Positions 37,870 through 48,838 are shown, counted from the first letter of the stretch. The stretch: DNA of 64,000 nucleotides from Serratia symbiotica (GCA_900380265.1 LR025083.1:1984001-2048000), one strand, 5' to 3'. The notes: generated from the sequence alone by a model not told the origin. Made by a program: numbers and translations.

Positions 37870-37908
37870 CTAGACCTAGCAGACAATGGAATGGTCTGCT
37901 AGGTCTAG
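37870..37908. repeat. 15-bp perfect inverted repeat just upstream of hemW
   Basis: CTAGACCTAGCAGAC (37870-37884) pairs perfectly with 37894-37908 around a 9-nt loop. On the hemW strand the stem ends eight bases before the start codon, and the only purine-rich stretch (AGGTCTAG) is buried in it. In E. coli rdgB ends here, so the stem probably formed in dead rdgB sequence. It could hide the ribosome-binding region. Confidence 0.88.
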
Positions 37909-38485
37909 CCTGCTGGCAACCTTCTAACACACTAAGTGTGTTATTGAAATTTTCCGGCAAGAGGAGTTACCCTTTACATAGCTATAAAAGAAGTTTGCTA
38001 GTCCAAGCAGAAAAGGACAGCCTACGTTTGTAATCACCGGTAGATCGGTGCTTTCTGTGTCGGGATCGACCACCAGTTTGGGTTTTAAAATATTTAAATC
38101 AAACCTCGGTTTCTAGATTACCTAACTCCCAAATTTTGCGTGAGTTTCTGGTTATTAAAACAATGTTTAAAGAAGCGCCACTTTTATAAAATTCAATTAT
38201 ACTGTGTATATAAGCGGAACCGCATCCAGGATTTATCTCGGATAAATGATCCCTAATTATTTATCCCACTAAAGCTAGTCTTTTCAAGCAGAAAATTACT
38301 CTTCTCTATTTTGAATAGTTTGGAGAAGTAGTTAATAAATAGAGATGGAACTGACTGTCGAGTTCTAGGAGATAATAGCAATTTTAACTTCACATATCAT
38401 GCCACCCGATGTGCTGATTTCAGTTCATTAACGGCTTGATATATAGCCTGATTATCAGTCTCTCTACGACAGGAATGCCCGCCCT
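37909..38485. other. Gap where rdgB and yggU would lie
   Basis: E. coli has yggU and rdgB between yggT and hemW (about 0.9 kb). Here about 0.6 kb remain without an open frame. I could not align either protein with confidence. Confidence 0.4.
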
Positions 38486-39040
38486 TCAGAGTAAGAACCA
38501 GAGTTCGCCCAAAAGATCAATACCCAAGCAATTGAGCAGATACAGCATCAAGATCACCACCATAGTGGAAAAAGTGATGCTTCCCATCCCGGGAATGACA
38601 CGACGGATCTGTACCATTAAAGACTCAGTCAACTGGTAGATCACATAATCAATCGGGCTTTGGTCATGACTAATCCAACTCATCAACCCACGAGCAAGCA
38701 TCACACAAAAGATCAAGTAACCAGAAGATTTGACTAACGAGATCAAACCAAATAAACAATTATAGATGTTGAGTGATATCGTGCCCCCCTGGATCACCAA
38801 CAGTAGTTGGTACTTGATAGTCATTAGTAGAAACGCCAGCAGCAATGCTGGGCTGTCAATTAGTCCCCGCGAAGGTATGATGCAGCGAAATGGAGCAAGC
38901 ATTGGTTGGCTGATCTTGATCACAAACTGTGAGACAGGATTATAACAGTCGATCTGTATCCACCGCATCCAAGTACGAAGTAGTAGTACTATCACGTAAA
39001 GATCAATAACAGTTTTGACCAAAAATGTTAATGTTAGCAT
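38486..39040 (-). CDS. yggT: YggT family inner-membrane protein
   Basis: A two-repeat YGGT-family membrane protein of poorly defined role; the family is often encoded next to yggS. It is 184 residues (E. coli 188). Each half has a hydrophobic span followed by the repeat signature: CYNPVSQFVIKISQPMLAPFR about residue 32-52 and SPIDYVIYQLTESLMVQIRRVIPGM in the second half. About four to five membrane segments are evident. It is less conserved than neighbouring proteins but fully open. No strong ribosome-binding site is seen before the ATG. It lies between the yggS fossil and the former yggU/rdgB position, so it is now isolated within its ancestral operon. Confidence 0.92.
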   Translation of the reverse strand: MLTLTFLVKTVIDLYVIVLLLRTWMRWIQIDCYNPVSQFVIKISQPMLAPFRCIIPSRGLIDSPALLLAFLLMTIKYQLLLVIQGGTISLNIYNCLFGLISLVKSSGYLIFCVMLARGLMSWISHDQSPIDYVIYQLTESLMVQIRRVIPGMGSITFSTMVVILMLYLLNCLGIDLLGELWFLL

Positions 39041-39084
39041 AACATATGCCCTTATTGTTAAAATTATATTATTTAATGTGTTTT

Positions 39085-39170
39085 CTACTTTATGCGCCCA
39101 TAATAGTCGCTGCTGTATAGCTTTGGCTACATTTTCTAGCGATTGCTATTGCTGGAATACCTCACTACTT
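39085..39170 (-). pseudogene. Possible yggS (PLP homeostasis protein) 3' fossil
   Basis: Just upstream of yggT, where yggS ends in E. coli. The plus strand has GCGCCCATAATAGTCGCTG, then AGCGATTGCTATTGCTGGAAT, resembling reversed codons for the YggS C-terminus (AAIAAGSTMVRIGTAIFGA). The match is short and position-driven. Confidence 0.35.
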
Positions 39171-41043
39171 CAGCGCTGGTGACACCTTGAGCAGCGACTC
39201 CACAAGCAGCGTGGATAATTCCGTATCCGAATTATCTTTCGCTAATTCGCAAAATAAGACGCTTTCCACACCAGATCACACGAAGGTTAGTCGTTAACCC
39301 AAATACTCTCTTTCCTTTTTTATTGCTTCTATAAAAAGAATAGACTAAGCGGTGCCTGCCTGTTCCATCGGTAACCTATAGATACCGATTTCATTCTTAG
39401 ACCAGACTACTTCCCAAGCAGACTCATCAGATAGGCAGTGTCTTCACGATCCTGCAGACTGACCTAGGGTTATGAATTAAGCCATTCTCATCCCGACACC
39501 AAATCGTTATGAGTGCTTGTAATAAAGCACAGGCAGCTTAGCCTACCGTCTGCACAATCGACATTGCTCCAGAATGAATCGCACACCTCCTCTATTATTT
39601 CTTGCTTACAAACCAGCCACATAACTCGTATTCGGATAAGTTAGACTATTAGCGCTACTTCTTACAATATCTCAGCTTGCCATACGTGTACATCCCAGTG
39701 CTTTATTAAGAGACGCCTACACGAATAAATTTAGCCTAATAGCCGGCCCAAGTTGACCGGGCATGATAACGCGCGTGCCTGACCCGGCACCATAAAGGTG
39801 ATCTTTTGATATTTCAGCAAACCCCTCTCTCTTTGTAAGGTGCGTAAATCATTACGGTGGATACAAATAGGACTGTGAATACGTACTATGGTTCTGCCTA
39901 CCACTATCGCTTAAGCCAAGCAAGAGCAGCAAATCCAGTAACCATGCTAGCTTTCCTCTACTAATCGCTAATATTTCTTTAGATCACCACATTAATCCCG
40001 TACTATCATTATGGGCGATGACCATTCAGTCGATCGACGCGACCTAACTGATCCATGACCTCGTAACAAGAGAAATACTCAGCCAGGCAATGCTTCTGAC
40101 TCGTTTCTAGCGAAACGATAAAGTATCATTATAGCGCGCGCCCCTGGCTGAAACGCAGCAACATACTGAATTTTATTCACCTCTTACTGGACATACTTTA
40201 AAGACCATATACATGGAATCGTAGAAATAATTGCAGCGATCAGCAACACACGTTTAGTTTTAATGACGTAACAAAGGTTGCTTTATGCTGGTGTGCTTAT
40301 CCAGTTTTCAAATTGTCTCAATGTGATTTCTGAGATCCTGCAGATACTACTCGGAGAGTAGGGATCCTTCCCCTGGGGATTAATATAAATGTGGGGGAAG
40401 TAGTCGCCTTTATTATAAAACATAATTACCTATGATCTAGTGCCTTTGTACTAGCCATAAATAACGTTGCACATTCATGGGCAAGTATAATCCCTACAAA
40501 AAGGGATGGAAATCTACTTCAGGACCAGATTTAACTTAGTATAAAAATTTTTTGCCCCGTTCCCTATCTGGCTAAGAGCCAGAGAAGTAATAGCAGCCTA
40601 ATTGCGTATGGAAATAACCAGGTACACCCGACTTCAGGCCAATGTTTTTATAACCAAAAGAAATCACTTTTGCACTGTAGCTAATGCCCAAACCTTGGCC
40701 TAAGGCTACAGAGGCTGATAACATCAGCCATACTACTTCGGTTCTCTCAGCGAGAACGTCTATGATGCTACTCAAACTACATACTCGCAGTGGAGGCGAA
40801 TCAATAACTACTAACCATATTGACATAGATGAGAAAAGCAATGTATCGCATACTGACTGCACTAGTAGTTTTTTAGGGACGGTGATCGTTAAAAGCCTGC
40901 CATGCCCCTTTATCGCAGGCGGCTCACTTTGAGGCGCTAATAGGAATGTTAACAACTCGCAGTATGATCAGAAAAGGGAAACTATCAATTTAACAGCAAT
41001 ACTAAAAAGAGCATGCGGCCCAGCTTTCTGCCTTTTATAGGGC
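39171..41043. other. Gap with unassigned worn coding sequence (ancestral yggR/yggS)
   Basis: E. coli has yggR (PilT-like ATPase) and yggS here. GC-richer patches (39300-39800, 40000-40150, 40570-40950) suggest worn coding DNA, but I could not align PilT motifs. One minus-strand frame at 40572-40955 is open for 127 codons. It has no recognisable domain and I do not call it a gene. Local palindromes are again common. Confidence 0.4.
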
Positions 41044-41523
41044 CTAAAACAGCAGATCGTCGCTTATTGACTTAGCAAAATAACGTGAATGTAAGTGGCT
41101 TTCTCCCTGCTGACGCTCGAACCAACTTTCTAGAATAACCACAGCAGAGGCAGCATCTACGCGTCCCTTAGATAAAGCGCTGAAGCCGGAACGATGAAAT
41201 AAGTTAGCACGGGCCTCAATAGTACTTAATCGTTCGTCATGCAAGACAATCTGTACGCCTAATCGACCATGAAGATGATTAGCAAATTTTCTGGCCTGCT
41301 CGGTTACTCGCTGCTCACTCCCATCCATATTCAACGGCAGGCCAACCACTACAAGATCTGGGAGCCACTCTTTCAGCAGCTTGGCAATTTTCTGCCAGTC
41401 AGGTGAACCAGTCTGAGCCTTAAAAGAGGTTAGCGCACTAGCAGTTCCTATCAACTCTTGACCAATCGCCGCTCCTATGCTTTTTCTTCCGAAATCAAAG
41501 GCGATAACTGTTCGTGTATTCAT
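41044..41523 (-). CDS. ruvX: Putative pre-16S rRNA nuclease / Holliday-junction resolvase-like RuvX (YqgF)
   Basis: RNase H-fold nuclease of the YqgF family; in E. coli it acts in maturation of the 16S rRNA 5' end. The acidic residues are in place: D10 in [10 protein letters not shown], the HDERLST motif at 95-101 and D123 in [23 protein letters not shown] is also conserved. It is 159 residues against 138 in E. coli. The family match ends at ESWFERQQ and about 20 unrelated residues follow, so the ancestral stop has been lost and translation runs into former intergenic DNA. The start overlaps the yqgE stop by one base (TAATG), showing coupling. Confidence 0.94.
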   Translation of the reverse strand: MNTRTVIAFDFGRKSIGAAIGQELIGTASALTSFKAQTGSPDWQKIAKLLKEWLPDLVVVGLPLNMDGSEQRVTEQARKFANHLHGRLGVQIVLHDERLSTIEARANLFHRSGFSALSKGRVDAASAVVILESWFERQQGESHLHSRYFAKSISDDLLF

Positions 41524-42086
41524 TAGGCATGTCCTACCTGCTTAACGATTCTGCGAATATCCACGCCCAAACGATTGGCCGCCTCAGGCCACCGTTTAGC
41601 GATCGGCGTATGAAACAGAGTATCTGTGTCGGCTTCAAGGGTCAACCAAACATTTTCCCGCACCTCCTGCTCTAATTGGCCTCCTTCCCAACCAGCATAG
41701 CCCAACGCTACCAGCACATTATCCGGCTGTTCTGGAGTACCCAGTGTTCCTAGAACGTCTTTTGACGTAGTAATCATAGTTTGCTCTGAGATCGCCATGC
41801 TATAACCAAAACCTTGGCATGGTGTATGTAAGATAAAGCCGCAGTTATCTGCTAATGGGCCACCAGAAAATACCGGGTTTTCCAGATTAATTGCTGGATC
41901 TCGTGGAGAAGGTAAGATCTTCAGCTTGCTTAATACCATCGCTACCGTGCATTGCTCTAATGGTTTATTAATTACCAACCCCATAGCGCCATCTTTATTA
42001 TGCTCGCAGATGTAAATAACAGATCGTGTAAAACAAGAAATCTGAACTGATGGCATAGCTATAAGCAAATGGTGCTGTAGATTCAT
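41523..42086 (-). CDS. yqgE: YqgE/AlgH family protein (UPF0301)
   Basis: Cytosolic protein of the YqgE/AlgH family, whose biochemical role is not settled. It is 187 residues, the same as E. coli, from [13 protein letters not shown]. An upstream in-frame Met at 42122 adds 12 residues without family match and is rejected. Conserved blocks: [53 protein letters not shown] and [18 protein letters not shown]. It is transcribed after gshB (143-bp gap) and its stop overlaps ruvX, the usual gshB-yqgE-ruvX arrangement. Confidence 0.95.
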   Translation of the reverse strand: MNLQHHLLIAMPSVQISCFTRSVIYICEHNKDGAMGLVINKPLEQCTVAMVLSKLKILPSPRDPAINLENPVFSGGPLADNCGFILHTPCQGFGYSMAISEQTMITTSKDVLGTLGTPEQPDNVLVALGYAGWEGGQLEQEVRENVWLTLEADTDTLFHTPIAKRWPEAANRLGVDIRRIVKQVGHA

Positions 42087-42229
42087 GGCGTTATTAACGT
42101 AAGTTATGGAAAAAATAAACAATCATTAGTATGCGATCATACCCGTTACTTTTCAAGACATAGCCCATCCTAACACACATGCACTATTCGAAAGGGCAGT
42201 GGTAGTTGATACCCAACCGCGCTCCATAT

Positions 42230-43180
42230 TCACTTCGCTGCCAGACGCTTTGCTATCGCATCCATTAGGATGCTCATGATAGAGCCTGGAAAGACTGCCT
42301 CTATCTCACGCACACAGGTGGGACTAGTGACGTTAATCTCAGTCAATCGGTCACCAATCACGTCTAAGCCAACGAAGAGCAGCCCTTTTTCTTTTAATGT
42401 TAAGGCAACTACACGAGCGATTCTCCAGTCACTCTCAGTTAGCTGACGCACTTCGCCGTAACCACCAGCAGACAGGTTACCTCGAGTTTCACCTTGAGCG
42501 GGAATACGCGCTAAACAGTTCGATACTGGTTCACCATCGACCAGCAGAATACGTTTATCACCTTCCTTAATCGCTGGAAGAAACTTTTGAGCCATACAAA
42601 AGCGCTGACCATACTCGGTCAGAATTTCGATAATCACTGGTAGGTTCGGATCATCGGGCTTGACACGGAAGATCGATGCACCACCCATGCTACCCAAAGG
42701 TTTGAGGACGATTTCACCGTGCCGCTGGTGAAACTGACGGATATGTGACGCATTTCTACTAACTAAGGTATCTGGCATTAGTTCAGGGAACCAAGCGGTG
42801 AATAGCTTCTCATTGCAGTCACGTAAGCTTTGCGGTTTATTGAACACTAGCGTACCTTTAACTTCTGCACGCTCTAGTATATAAGTAGCGTAAATGTATT
42901 CAGTATCAAACGGTGGATCTTTACGCATCAGTATCACATCCAGATCTTGCAAAGCTAGATCCTGCTCAGAATAAAAACTGTACCAACTTTCCTTGCTTTC
43001 TTTGATGCGAAGTAGGCGCGTACATGCACGAGCATCACCAGCGTGCAAATAAAGATGGTTCATCTCCATATAGTGGAGCTCCCAGCCACGGCGCTGAGCT
43101 TCAACCAACATCGCAACACTACTGTCTTTCTTGATATTGACGGAAGAAATAGGATCCATCACGATTCCAAGCTTAATCAT
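42230..43180 (-). CDS. gshB: Glutathione synthetase
   Basis: ATP-grasp enzyme joining gamma-glutamylcysteine to glycine to make glutathione; it needs GshA (not in the window) for its substrate. It is 316 residues, identical in length to E. coli, from MIKLGIVMDP. The start is fixed by a good Shine-Dalgarno sequence (AGGAGA) seven bases upstream; an in-frame Met at 43213 precedes that site and is rejected. Conserved: MRKDPPFDTEYIYATYILE near residue 80, NKPQSLRDCNEKLFTAWF, the ATP-grasp segments LKPLGSMGGASIFR and LARIPAQGETRGNLSAGG, and the metal/substrate segment GDRLTEINVTSPTC. One change from E. coli is LDGMGG to LGSMGG in the glycine-rich loop. Likely co-transcribed with yqgE and ruvX. Confidence 0.97.
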   Translation of the reverse strand: MIKLGIVMDPISSVNIKKDSSVAMLVEAQRRGWELHYMEMNHLYLHAGDARACTRLLRIKESKESWYSFYSEQDLALQDLDVILMRKDPPFDTEYIYATYILERAEVKGTLVFNKPQSLRDCNEKLFTAWFPELMPDTLVSRNASHIRQFHQRHGEIVLKPLGSMGGASIFRVKPDDPNLPVIIEILTEYGQRFCMAQKFLPAIKEGDKRILLVDGEPVSNCLARIPAQGETRGNLSAGGYGEVRQLTESDWRIARVVALTLKEKGLLFVGLDVIGDRLTEINVTSPTCVREIEAVFPGSIMSILMDAIAKRLAAK

Positions 43181-43321
43181 CTTTTCTCCTTTATTCCCGA
43201 TCGCGATACGCACCTATACAACGATACTTTTACTAAACGCTATAGTTTCTGTAAGCAGAACGCGTCAGGAAACGCCTATTAGTACATCCATGACCGATTT
43301 TTCCACAACTTTGTCTAAGGA

Positions 43322-43355
43322 TTACCTGCTCTGGCCCTATTACCAGAGCAGGTAA
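43322..43355. repeat. 13-bp perfect inverted repeat between gshB and the rsmE fossil
   Basis: TTACCTGCTCTGG (43322-43334) pairs perfectly with 43343-43355 around an 8-nt loop. It lies about 140 bp upstream of gshB. Neither strand shows a T-tract, so a terminator is doubtful. Confidence 0.85.
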
Positions 43356-43447
43356 CCCTTAAACAAAAGATAAGTACTGATCCTAAGCTAAGCAGATGAA
43401 TATAAGTGGATACTTAACCTGTCTTCCTGTTCTCTGTACCAGCCTTA

Positions 43448-43723
43448 TCAAAATCGCCGCCCAAATTCCAGGTATGCGCAATTTAGGAAGTAGTATTCGC
43501 ACGCAGCAATGGAGATCTTCTTTACTTTTAACTCTATTGTCAGACACTCTACAAAAAACTCAGCGCAGCCATACTCAGCAATAGGGATTTTGAACTCTAT
43601 CATCTCACTAGGCAAGAGCTCTTTTCCAAGATCCAGATTGGGCGATAACTCAAGGTCTTTCAGACGTTCATAATTTAACTCTACCTGAAGCACTTTTCTT
43701 GCCCGCCAAGGCATTCCTGGCAT
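43448..43723 (-). pseudogene. rsmE (16S rRNA m3U1498 methyltransferase) fragment
   Basis: A 91-codon open frame aligns with the middle of E. coli RsmE. LGKELLPSEMIEFKIPIAEYG matches [22 protein letters not shown] (each within the same spacing), and KISIAACEYYFLN matches KIAIAACEQCGRN. The N-terminal third and the whole C-terminal AdoMet-binding part, including IGPEGG, are missing. The family protein has 243 residues. It lies immediately upstream of gshB on the same strand, as in E. coli. It therefore cannot methylate 16S rRNA. It is the best-preserved protein fossil in the window. Confidence 0.8.
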
Positions 43724-44743
43724 CTAACCGCTAGTTTCTCCCTTCATTCATACTACCGCCTGATTATTTCTTATACGTAATACTCAACAACCTGTTTACC
43801 CCGCCTGCACGAATCAAGGTTATTTTTTATCGCCCTCAATAGCCGAACATACTAAATATTGGCATACGCATACCTTTCCACTGATCCTTACGAAAGGGGA
43901 AAGAGAGTTATCTTACCTTGAGATATAGATCTCAGTATATTAAAGTGATTTGCAATCATAAATAATAATTCCTAATGCTCCCACACGTGCAACAGTCCTA
44001 TTTTCATTGGGAGAACAGTCGCACCAGAATGATTGTATTTATCTAAAAATAGACATTTCCCTACACTGTTTATGAAGAAAACACCGATCTATCAACAACG
44101 CCACCTTTCACACTTTCCCATACCATGTAGCAGGTATCCATGGAAACTCCGATCAAATCCCGTATCGCATTACCTTATGTAACAAACCGTCCATAAAATG
44201 AACGGTGCGAGCACCTTCAAAAGCGCAAAGTTCATGATATTTATAGAGATCAGAGATATAACCCATACTATCTAACACTGGGAATTAGTGGTATCAATAT
44301 TCATCGCTCCTTTCACCAATATAAGCAAGGAGCACGTTTTTGGCTGTATGCTTACATCGTTCTCGGAAACGCTAGCCTGTAATGGGGGATGAGGTATGTT
44401 CTGGGCTAACTCCAGTGAAGAGCTTCCCTTTAGAATTAACTTTAAACCCGGAGACAAGAGCAACATCATATTTATCATAATGCCAGACCGTTAGTTTGGT
44501 AATTCACATGAAAACTAGAATCAGGCTATGCTCTCTTTTCTATTATCTTTCGATCTATGTTAAAATATTTCTAATTACGGTCGCTTTCGCATACTCAACA
44601 GCTATCCCTCTGAAGCTAGATTGCAAGCTCCCTCACCTTCGCATTAAGCCATGGTATTACGGTGATCTAAGAAATTTTATGGCTTTTGAATAGCCTCGTT
44701 ATCAGTAATCGTTTGCCGTTTAAAACTGCATACATGAGTTCAT
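43724..44743. other. Gap between the rsmE fossil and lpxL
   Basis: endA and sprT would lie beyond rsmE in E. coli, but I could not align them. No open frame has family resemblance. No clear promoter for lpxL is seen. Confidence 0.4.
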
Positions 44744-45664
44744 ATGACGCACCCGAAAAAATTTCAATCGATGCTGCTGCATCGACGTTATTGGCTAACC
44801 TGGTTTGGTTTAGTCTTGTTATGCTTGCTGGTTCAACTACCTTATCCACTATTACATCGGCTGGGTAAGTGGATAGGCCGCTTCTCCATGCGTTTTCTAA
44901 AACGCCGCGTCTTTATTACCCACCGTAACCTAGAGCTGTGTTTCCCTAATATGGATAAAGCGCAGCGCGAACGCAAAGTACTGGGTAACTTCGAATCACT
45001 TGGCATGGGCCTCATAGAAACAGGGATGGCTTGGTTCTGGCCAGACCAACGTATCAACAGGTGGTGTAAGGCTACCGGAATCCATCACCTAAAAATAGCA
45101 CAGAAAAACCAACAAGGTGTGTTAGTGATTGGTGTGCATTTTCTATCACTGGAACTAGGTGGCCGGGCCATGGGCATGTACCAGCCGATGATGGCAATGT
45201 ACCGCCCGCACAACAACAAACTGATAGAATGGGCGCAAACAAAAGGCCGCATGCGCTCTAATAAAGCGATGCTTGACCGGAAGGATCTACGAGGTATGGT
45301 GCGCGCACTAAAGCGCGGTGAAGCTGTCTGGTTCGCTCCAGATCAAGACTATGGTCCACGCGGGAGTGTATTCGCCCCGCTGTTTGCCGTAGATCAAGCT
45401 GCTACTACAAACGGTACCTTCATGTTGGCGCGCATTGCCAAGCCAACGCTGCTTCCAGTAGTTCTAATCCGCCGAGAAAAAGGACGTGGCTACGACCTGC
45501 TTATCCAACCAGCACTCAAAGATTATCCGATCACTGATCAGCTAGCAGCAGCTACCTACATGAATAAAGTATTAGAAAAAGAGATAATGCGCGCACCGGA
45601 GCAATATATGTGGCTACACCGCCGTTTCAAAACTCGACCATTCGGTTCTCCGCCTTTATATTAA
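44744..45664 (+). CDS. lpxL: Lipid A biosynthesis lauroyltransferase LpxL
   Basis: Inner-membrane acyltransferase that adds the first secondary acyl chain to Kdo2-lipid IVA (laurate in E. coli). It is 306 residues, the same as E. coli LpxL. One N-terminal membrane segment (about 17-34, WLTWFGLVLLCLLVQLPY) is followed by the catalytic HX4E box H132-FLSL-E137. RSNKAMLDRKDLRGMVRALK, VWFAPDQDYGPRGSVFAPLF, TTNGTFMLAR and the C-terminal PEQYMWLHRRFKTRP are also present. Similarity is closer to LpxL than to LpxP or LpxM by recalled sequence. Retention implies that hexa-acylated LPS or an outer membrane is still made. It stands alone, without recognised neighbours, and has only a weak ribosome-binding site. 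Confidence 0.95.
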   Translation: MTHPKKFQSMLLHRRYWLTWFGLVLLCLLVQLPYPLLHRLGKWIGRFSMRFLKRRVFITHRNLELCFPNMDKAQRERKVLGNFESLGMGLIETGMAWFWPDQRINRWCKATGIHHLKIAQKNQQGVLVIGVHFLSLELGGRAMGMYQPMMAMYRPHNNKLIEWAQTKGRMRSNKAMLDRKDLRGMVRALKRGEAVWFAPDQDYGPRGSVFAPLFAVDQAATTNGTFMLARIAKPTLLPVVLIRREKGRGYDLLIQPALKDYPITDQLAAATYMNKVLEKEIMRAPEQYMWLHRRFKTRPFGSPPLY

Positions 45665-47403
45665 TCTGATAATGGCTAGCGATAAGGGGACTTGAAGATG
45701 CAACTAGGTGTAGGAGCTAAGATTTTGTCGATAAATAAGCGCCTCGTGACTACAAATCACTACGTCATTCCCACATATCTGCTACTAACCATTATGCAGT
45801 TTATACCCATTTTATTACTGTATTGTAGATCTGAGATAGCACTCCACTATAGCCAAATAATAAGATATGCCCAAGAATCTCACTTATTCAGTCTTTACCC
45901 CTAAATCAGAATAATCCTGTCAATACAACACTTCTTGCCAGAATTTTAAAACTCGCCACCTCACGCTCATGTAGCCTCGCTAAATGATATACCGATATTA
46001 AGAAAGCCCTATTGTTCCTCATGGGGAACATCTATTCTTTGTTTTTTAGAATTCAGCAACACTAAAGCAGGACCGGTTTCCTCATATCGTATAAATAGAT
46101 CTGCGGAAATGGCTAGACAATGGACCCCTTAGGGTTACAGCCAACTTGAGAACCCACTTGGAATATATTTAACATCCTCAATAACCAGTTTAAACACTAA
46201 ACGACTGAGATTATCACCAACGATCTTAAGCACTGTTTATCCCCAGACAGAAATGCGATTATGATGGCCGGAGATGCCCTTACCAGGGCATAAACCTATA
46301 AATACCACAATTAAAAACAATAAGATACTCACTGAAAATATGCGTATATTCTTACGGGCATCCACCTTATATCCGTAAAGGTATATTACCGACGAACGCT
46401 ATTCAATTGTTAAAAAGCATGATCCTCGCAGCTGATACAAGACATTCAAAGTATTCAAAGTAAATAATGAAATTATTAGAAGGGATTTATCTAAACACCA
46501 AGCATGCTCACAGCATAGAGTATATTAATCTGGTATTGATAGCTGACAATAAACTACTTGATTATCGAATTCGGTAATTAATTAGAGACTCGCATTAATA
46601 TAATGGCAGTTACATAAATTCTGGACAGGTTCTTAACGATGCTAGACACCAGTTTTATGTGATTAGTACTATTGTAAAACTTTCCTACCTGTAAATATCA
46701 GGTATTATGTTACATAAAGCGGTTGAGTAGAACAACCGGTTATGATTGCATGCTTTCATAATGTCTTTCATTTAAAAAAATTACAACCCCTCACTATCCC
46801 GTTAACCTTGTTGCTCTCTATACCTGCTGAAAGATCACTTATATCCGGAGTACACCTCATATTAAAGAGAGATGCTAGCCTAGAGAAAGGCAATGGATAA
46901 ATCTCTACACTCTATCGTTTTATTATCCGAGTTACCTGTGATTCATGCGAGCTTTTCGACAACTACATATCCTCGATCAACGGTGGCTTATAGATGGAAT
47001 CTATATAAAGTAATAATACATGGAATTTCTTTATCCTACAGAAAATATATCCGGTCTTACCGCCAATTATTGATAGCAGCTAAAGCAATATTACTACCGA
47101 ATTGCAATTATTGTTAGTGACCTCTATTGGTATAACTTTATCGTGCATTTGAAAACGACCTATCCGATTCTGCTCAGTCCACTTATTTCCTCAAAAATAA
47201 AGATAACCTATCATCTTGATGATAGCACACTTGAAGCGAGCAGCTATAAGTGTAATTGTATTTATAGACCAAATAAAATTCTGTCCCATACCTACACCCT
47301 ATCTAGCGCTTCTTAGCTCAGCAAGCTAAATAAAAACCGTTCGCTCGGTGATTGAACATAGTTATGTTAAAATCGCCAATTTGGCTCTAGGAATAGTCTT
47401 TCA
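45665..47403. other. Gene-free gap between lpxL and zur
   Basis: No frame with family resemblance and no RNA gene recognised. The short frames at 45692-45904 and 46893-47117 look like chance. The zur promoter should lie in the last 100 bp; an AT-rich stretch is present but I cannot define boxes. Confidence 0.4.
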
Positions 47404-47916
47404 ATGTATGCAGCTATCAATAAAAATCTACTAGTGCAAGCTAAAAAGCTCTGCCGGCAACGCAATGTGCGATTAACACCGCAGCGTCTGGAAGTACTGC
47501 GACTAATGTCACAACAACCCTCTGCAATCAGCGCATATGCCCTACTAGATTTATTGCGGTTTACCGAGCCACAAGCTAAGCCACCTACGGTTTATCGTGC
47601 GCTTGATTTCTTAATAGAGCAAGGTTTTATACATCGGATAGAGTCGACTAATAGCTATATACTATGCCCCCATTTTGGGACGCCGATGCACACCTCTGCG
47701 CTGTTTATTTGTGATCGCTGTAAACAAGTCAATGAGCGCACCACTAAGGGCGTGGAAACAACACTGAAAAAGCTGGCAGCAGAGGTAGGGTTTTCACTTC
47801 GCCAGAGTGTTGTAGAGGCACATGGTCTATGTACTGAATGTGTTGAGCGTGAAGCCTACGACAGTCAGCATGACTATCTCGAATACCCCTATTCTTTCAG
47901 AATCAAAAGGGAATAG
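47404..47916 (+). CDS. zur: Zinc uptake regulator Zur (Fur family)
   Basis: Zinc-sensing repressor that shuts off znuABC-type importers when zinc is sufficient. It is 170 residues (E. coli 171). The N-terminal winged helix has RNVRLTPQRLEVLRLM and KPPTVYRALDFL. All zinc ligands fall at the same positions as E. coli Zur: H77, C88, H96 and E111 for the regulatory site, and C103, C106, C143 and C146 for the structural site. TAGGAATAG precedes the ATG. In E. coli zur closes the lexA-dinF-yjbJ block on the opposite strand; here it converges on the dead dinF-lexA in the same way. Its preservation implies that zinc homeostasis is still regulated. Confidence 0.97.
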   Translation: MYAAINKNLLVQAKKLCRQRNVRLTPQRLEVLRLMSQQPSAISAYALLDLLRFTEPQAKPPTVYRALDFLIEQGFIHRIESTNSYILCPHFGTPMHTSALFICDRCKQVNERTTKGVETTLKKLAAEVGFSLRQSVVEAHGLCTECVEREAYDSQHDYLEYPYSFRIKRE

Positions 47917-48838
47917 GCTCGGTGACAAAGACCTCTTGCTAGCTATCATTACGCTAACTATAGCAGCCAATCCCATTATTCTTTGAATCCTTCTGATACT
48001 ATGTGCGCTACTTGTGCTAATCTCCACTAATATTTTACCTCTTACGCCTTAGAGGCATATTCCCCTAGTAGGGGTTATACTTTTTTAGAAATCTTAATTC
48101 TTCTTATGCTGTATGCTAACCAGCATGTGCCTATAGCTTTGGACCCACCAAAGCAGCACACCAACTACTAATTACCCAACTATGGTGATTACAATCTGGT
48201 TTCTATCTATTCCCTAGACTCTTAAAAATCTTAACACATATCTAACGACCTCTCCGATACGCCATTTTGCATCTATATAGCGTTGCGCATCTATTCACCA
48301 GGACTAGCCCAATAACATTTTGATACAGACAACTATCCCATCAATTACCAAATGTAAAGGCTAGCTATGATAGCTAATCATAAGCGAGCCCACGCAGTAT
48401 ATTAGCGTTACTAACGCTGCCTCTACCTGCTAATTAATATACGAGGAGTATACCACAAAAGACCAACACCACCTGGCAACCCTGAGGAGAAACAGGATAT
48501 TATATTTCAAGCAGCTAATAACACACTAATAGTATTAGCTGAATATAATGCGGCCGAATACTCAATATTTTACAACAGTAAAAGATAAACCAAGAAGGCG
48601 AATAAATACCTCATTATCTAGCGCCCATGCTAGACAATTTATAAACAGTCAAGCAGACTGAAGCAGAGTTTTAGTAAAAATTTCTGTATAATAAGCGCAT
48701 CAGGTTTACCTGGCAAGGTTGCTATAAATCAATAATGACGCCATGCGCATACGCATTGCCAACCAGCCTAGCGCGTTCTTATGACCACTAGGCACCTAGC
48801 ACTATATTTAGCAAGTTAGCAACCAGGAGCCAGATGCA
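47917..48838. other. Gap holding the unreadable 3' half of dinF and yjbJ
   Basis: E. coli has yjbJ and the rest of dinF here, on the minus strand. No open frame survives and I cannot align YjbJ. The region fits the missing length of dinF. Confidence 0.4.

Noticed and set aside
40572-40955. 127-codon minus-strand open frame next to ruvX as a possible yggR/yggS gene
   Set aside because: No PilT Walker motif or YggS signature could be aligned in the right order, and residue make-up is not convincing. Left as unassigned worn DNA.
47404-47916. Zur as a possible Fur or PerR
   Set aside because: Zinc ligands and the whole sequence match E. coli Zur position by position.
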